Assembly: GCA_038046485.1 (NCBI GenBank)
Contig: JBBSWA010000022.1
Coordinates: forward strand, 1 to 13,347
From: JBBSWA01 sp038046485
GTDB lineage: Archaea; Nanobdellota; Nanobdellia; Woesearchaeales; SM23-78
Direction: 5' to 3'
DNA: 13,347 bases
This document shows, piece after piece, positions 12,524 to 13,347 of the stretch; the stretch's first letter is position 1; the number at the start of each line of letters is the position of its first letter. Below the pieces are notes generated by a model that saw only the letters and a list, made by a program, of their open reading frames with translations, had not been told where the DNA came from and did not search any database. Position numbers and translations under genes: made by a program.

Positions 12524-13249
12524 TTAAGGCTTTTTCTTTGCATTTTCCCACATGAAATCAAATATCTGTTTATAGGCCTTAGCAGCATCGACATTTTCAA
12601 TCATAACGCCTTCAGGTTCATCACCCAATACCATAAGAAGAACCCGATCTGCATAAACGCTAAAATTGACAGGGCTTTCGATGCGCATGGGGAAAAACCG
12701 CACTTCCGTATTGGCACCTTTTTTCATCATCTTTTTTTCTTTAGGATGGCCGAGGATGAGTTTGGTTTTGATGCCTTTTTCTATTTTTTTCTTGGCAAAA
12801 GAAGGGATAAAATGAGGAAGAGTTTTTACCAAGATGTTCTCTTGCCCAAAGGCCCGAACAATCCTGCCTTTGTCCAATAGGTCTAAGAGCATGGTTTGTA
12901 TGCCTCGTTTTCCTCGGAATAGTTTGATCCGGCCTGTTTTGGGGAGTTCTTTGTATCGCGCTTGAAGTTCAGGAAGAACTCGGCGGATGTTTTCTTCTTT
13001 TTCTTTTACATAATCCAAAAGCCGCTCGGGTTCGATGGGTTGGAACCATTGAATCTTTCCGATCCAGGTATGACTAACAATGCCTCGCTCCATGAGCTGT
13101 TTTAGGGAGTGATAACAGCTGCCTCGATTCATATGAACAAGTTGAGCAATGCTTCCCGCTTTTAGTGAACCTTTGTCAAGTAAAGTTAAGTAAACGCGTA
13201 CTTCGTTCTCAGTAAACCCTAATTCTCGAAGAACCTGTGAAGTTTCCAT
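12524..13249 (-). CDS. TrmB family transcriptional regulator
   Basis: From ATG 13249 the product is 241 residues. An N-terminal TrmB winged helix (about 1-70) includes LGFTENEVRVYLTLLDKGSL, AGSIAQLVHMNRGSCYHSLKQL, and the wing ERGIVSHTWIGKIQWFQPIEP. A helical linker (75-105, dimer coiled coil) leads to a C-terminal domain with FRGKRGIQTMLLDLLDKG (about 113-130) and a phospholipase D-like or sugar-sensor-type fold ending near VDAAKAYKQIFDFMWENAKK. Members with this domain are common in archaea and their effectors are mostly unknown. The upstream in-frame ATG at 13267 lies inside the palindrome and only 11 nt from the TATA box, so it should precede the transcript start. The operator next to the start suggests autorepression. 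Confidence 0.88.
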   Translation of the reverse strand: METSQVLRELGFTENEVRVYLTLLDKGSLKAGSIAQLVHMNRGSCYHSLKQLMERGIVSHTWIGKIQWFQPIEPERLLDYVKEKEENIRRVLPELQARYKELPKTGRIKLFRGKRGIQTMLLDLLDKGRIVRAFGQENILVKTLPHFIPSFAKKKIEKGIKTKLILGHPKEKKMMKKGANTEVRFFPMRIESPVNFSVYADRVLLMVLGDEPEGVMIENVDAAKAYKQIFDFMWENAKKKP

Positions 13250-13251
13250 AG

Positions 13252-13273
13252 TGTTGTACAATAGCATACAACA
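13252..13273. promoter_or_regulatory. Perfect inverted repeat operator at the TrmB promoter
   Basis: TGTTGTA-N8-TACAACA is a perfect 7-bp inverted repeat over 22 bp. It lies between the TATA box (13278-13285) and ATG 13249 and covers the expected transcript start near 13256. A bound dimer would block RNA polymerase, so this is most simply the site of TrmB autorepression. Confidence 0.7.
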
Positions 13274-13277
13274 AATG

Positions 13278-13285
13278 TTTATATA
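13278..13285 (-). promoter_or_regulatory. TATA box of the TrmB gene
   Basis: On the minus strand this reads TATATAAA. It lies about 32 nt from ATG 13249, giving a leader of about 7 nt. The remaining 62 bases to the window end show no gene. Confidence 0.75.
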
Positions 13286-13347
13286 GTTAACGAATTGCTG
13301 TGTTGCATAATTACTTCCTTTTTAAGATTTTGATTTCTAAGACTTTA

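Noticed and set aside
13250..13267. Upstream ATG at 13267 for the TrmB gene
   Set aside because: It is 11 nt from the TATA box and inside the operator, so it should not be in the transcript; the family start fits ATG 13249.

Overview
This is archaeal chromosome, most likely from a DPANN-type lineage (Woesearchaeota or a relative). The archaeal assignment rests on TATA/BRE promoters 23-30 nt ahead of start codons with almost no leader, a tRNA with a 12-nt intron at the archaeal position 37/38, a TrmB-family regulator, and an archaeal-type tyrosine recombinase with GW...DRYI in its last motif. The DPANN assignment is weaker. It rests on gene style: DUF58/VWA genes, many short secreted proteins of unknown family, and MNT/HEPN pairs.

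Left part (1-4053, + strand) encodes cell-surface functions. A DUF58 protein and a BatA-like membrane VWA protein are followed by a divergent-PAP2 (DUF212) membrane protein coupled to the VWA gene by an ATGA overlap. Two tandem paralogous secreted proteins of unrecognised family follow. Each carries two copies of a short W-[IL]-[RK]...[DN]P..K module.

Middle part (4106-8755) looks accessory. An intron-containing tRNA-Thr(TGT) gene is followed at once by a tyrosine integrase, which suggests a tRNA-associated integrated element. Next come two membrane or surface genes of unknown function (5565-7066). A minus-strand secreted-protein gene (7417-6844) follows, interrupted by an 11-base G tract that puts it one base out of frame. 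An overlapping HTH-MNT/HEPN pair (7601-8708) lies between two copies of a 26-bp repeat that differ only at the centre of a palindrome. In the lines I counted, the integrase, MNT and HEPN coding strands carry more C than G, while the flanking genes carry more G than C.

Right part (8855-13347) holds an 829-residue secreted protein with a long coiled coil, a DxNxDxxxD calcium-type repeat and a Cys-rich tail. A lipid-anchored cyclophilin (minus strand), a two-gene operon of a 36-residue membrane protein and a 65-residue winged-helix protein, and a TrmB regulator (minus strand) complete the window. A perfect inverted repeat between the TrmB gene's TATA box and start codon looks like an autoregulatory operator.

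Transcription starts inferred from TATA positions indicate later start codons than the longest reading frames for the cyclophilin and TrmB genes. Shine-Dalgarno sites do the same for the PAP2, first paralog and winged-helix genes. No CRISPR array, rRNA or transposase was seen.
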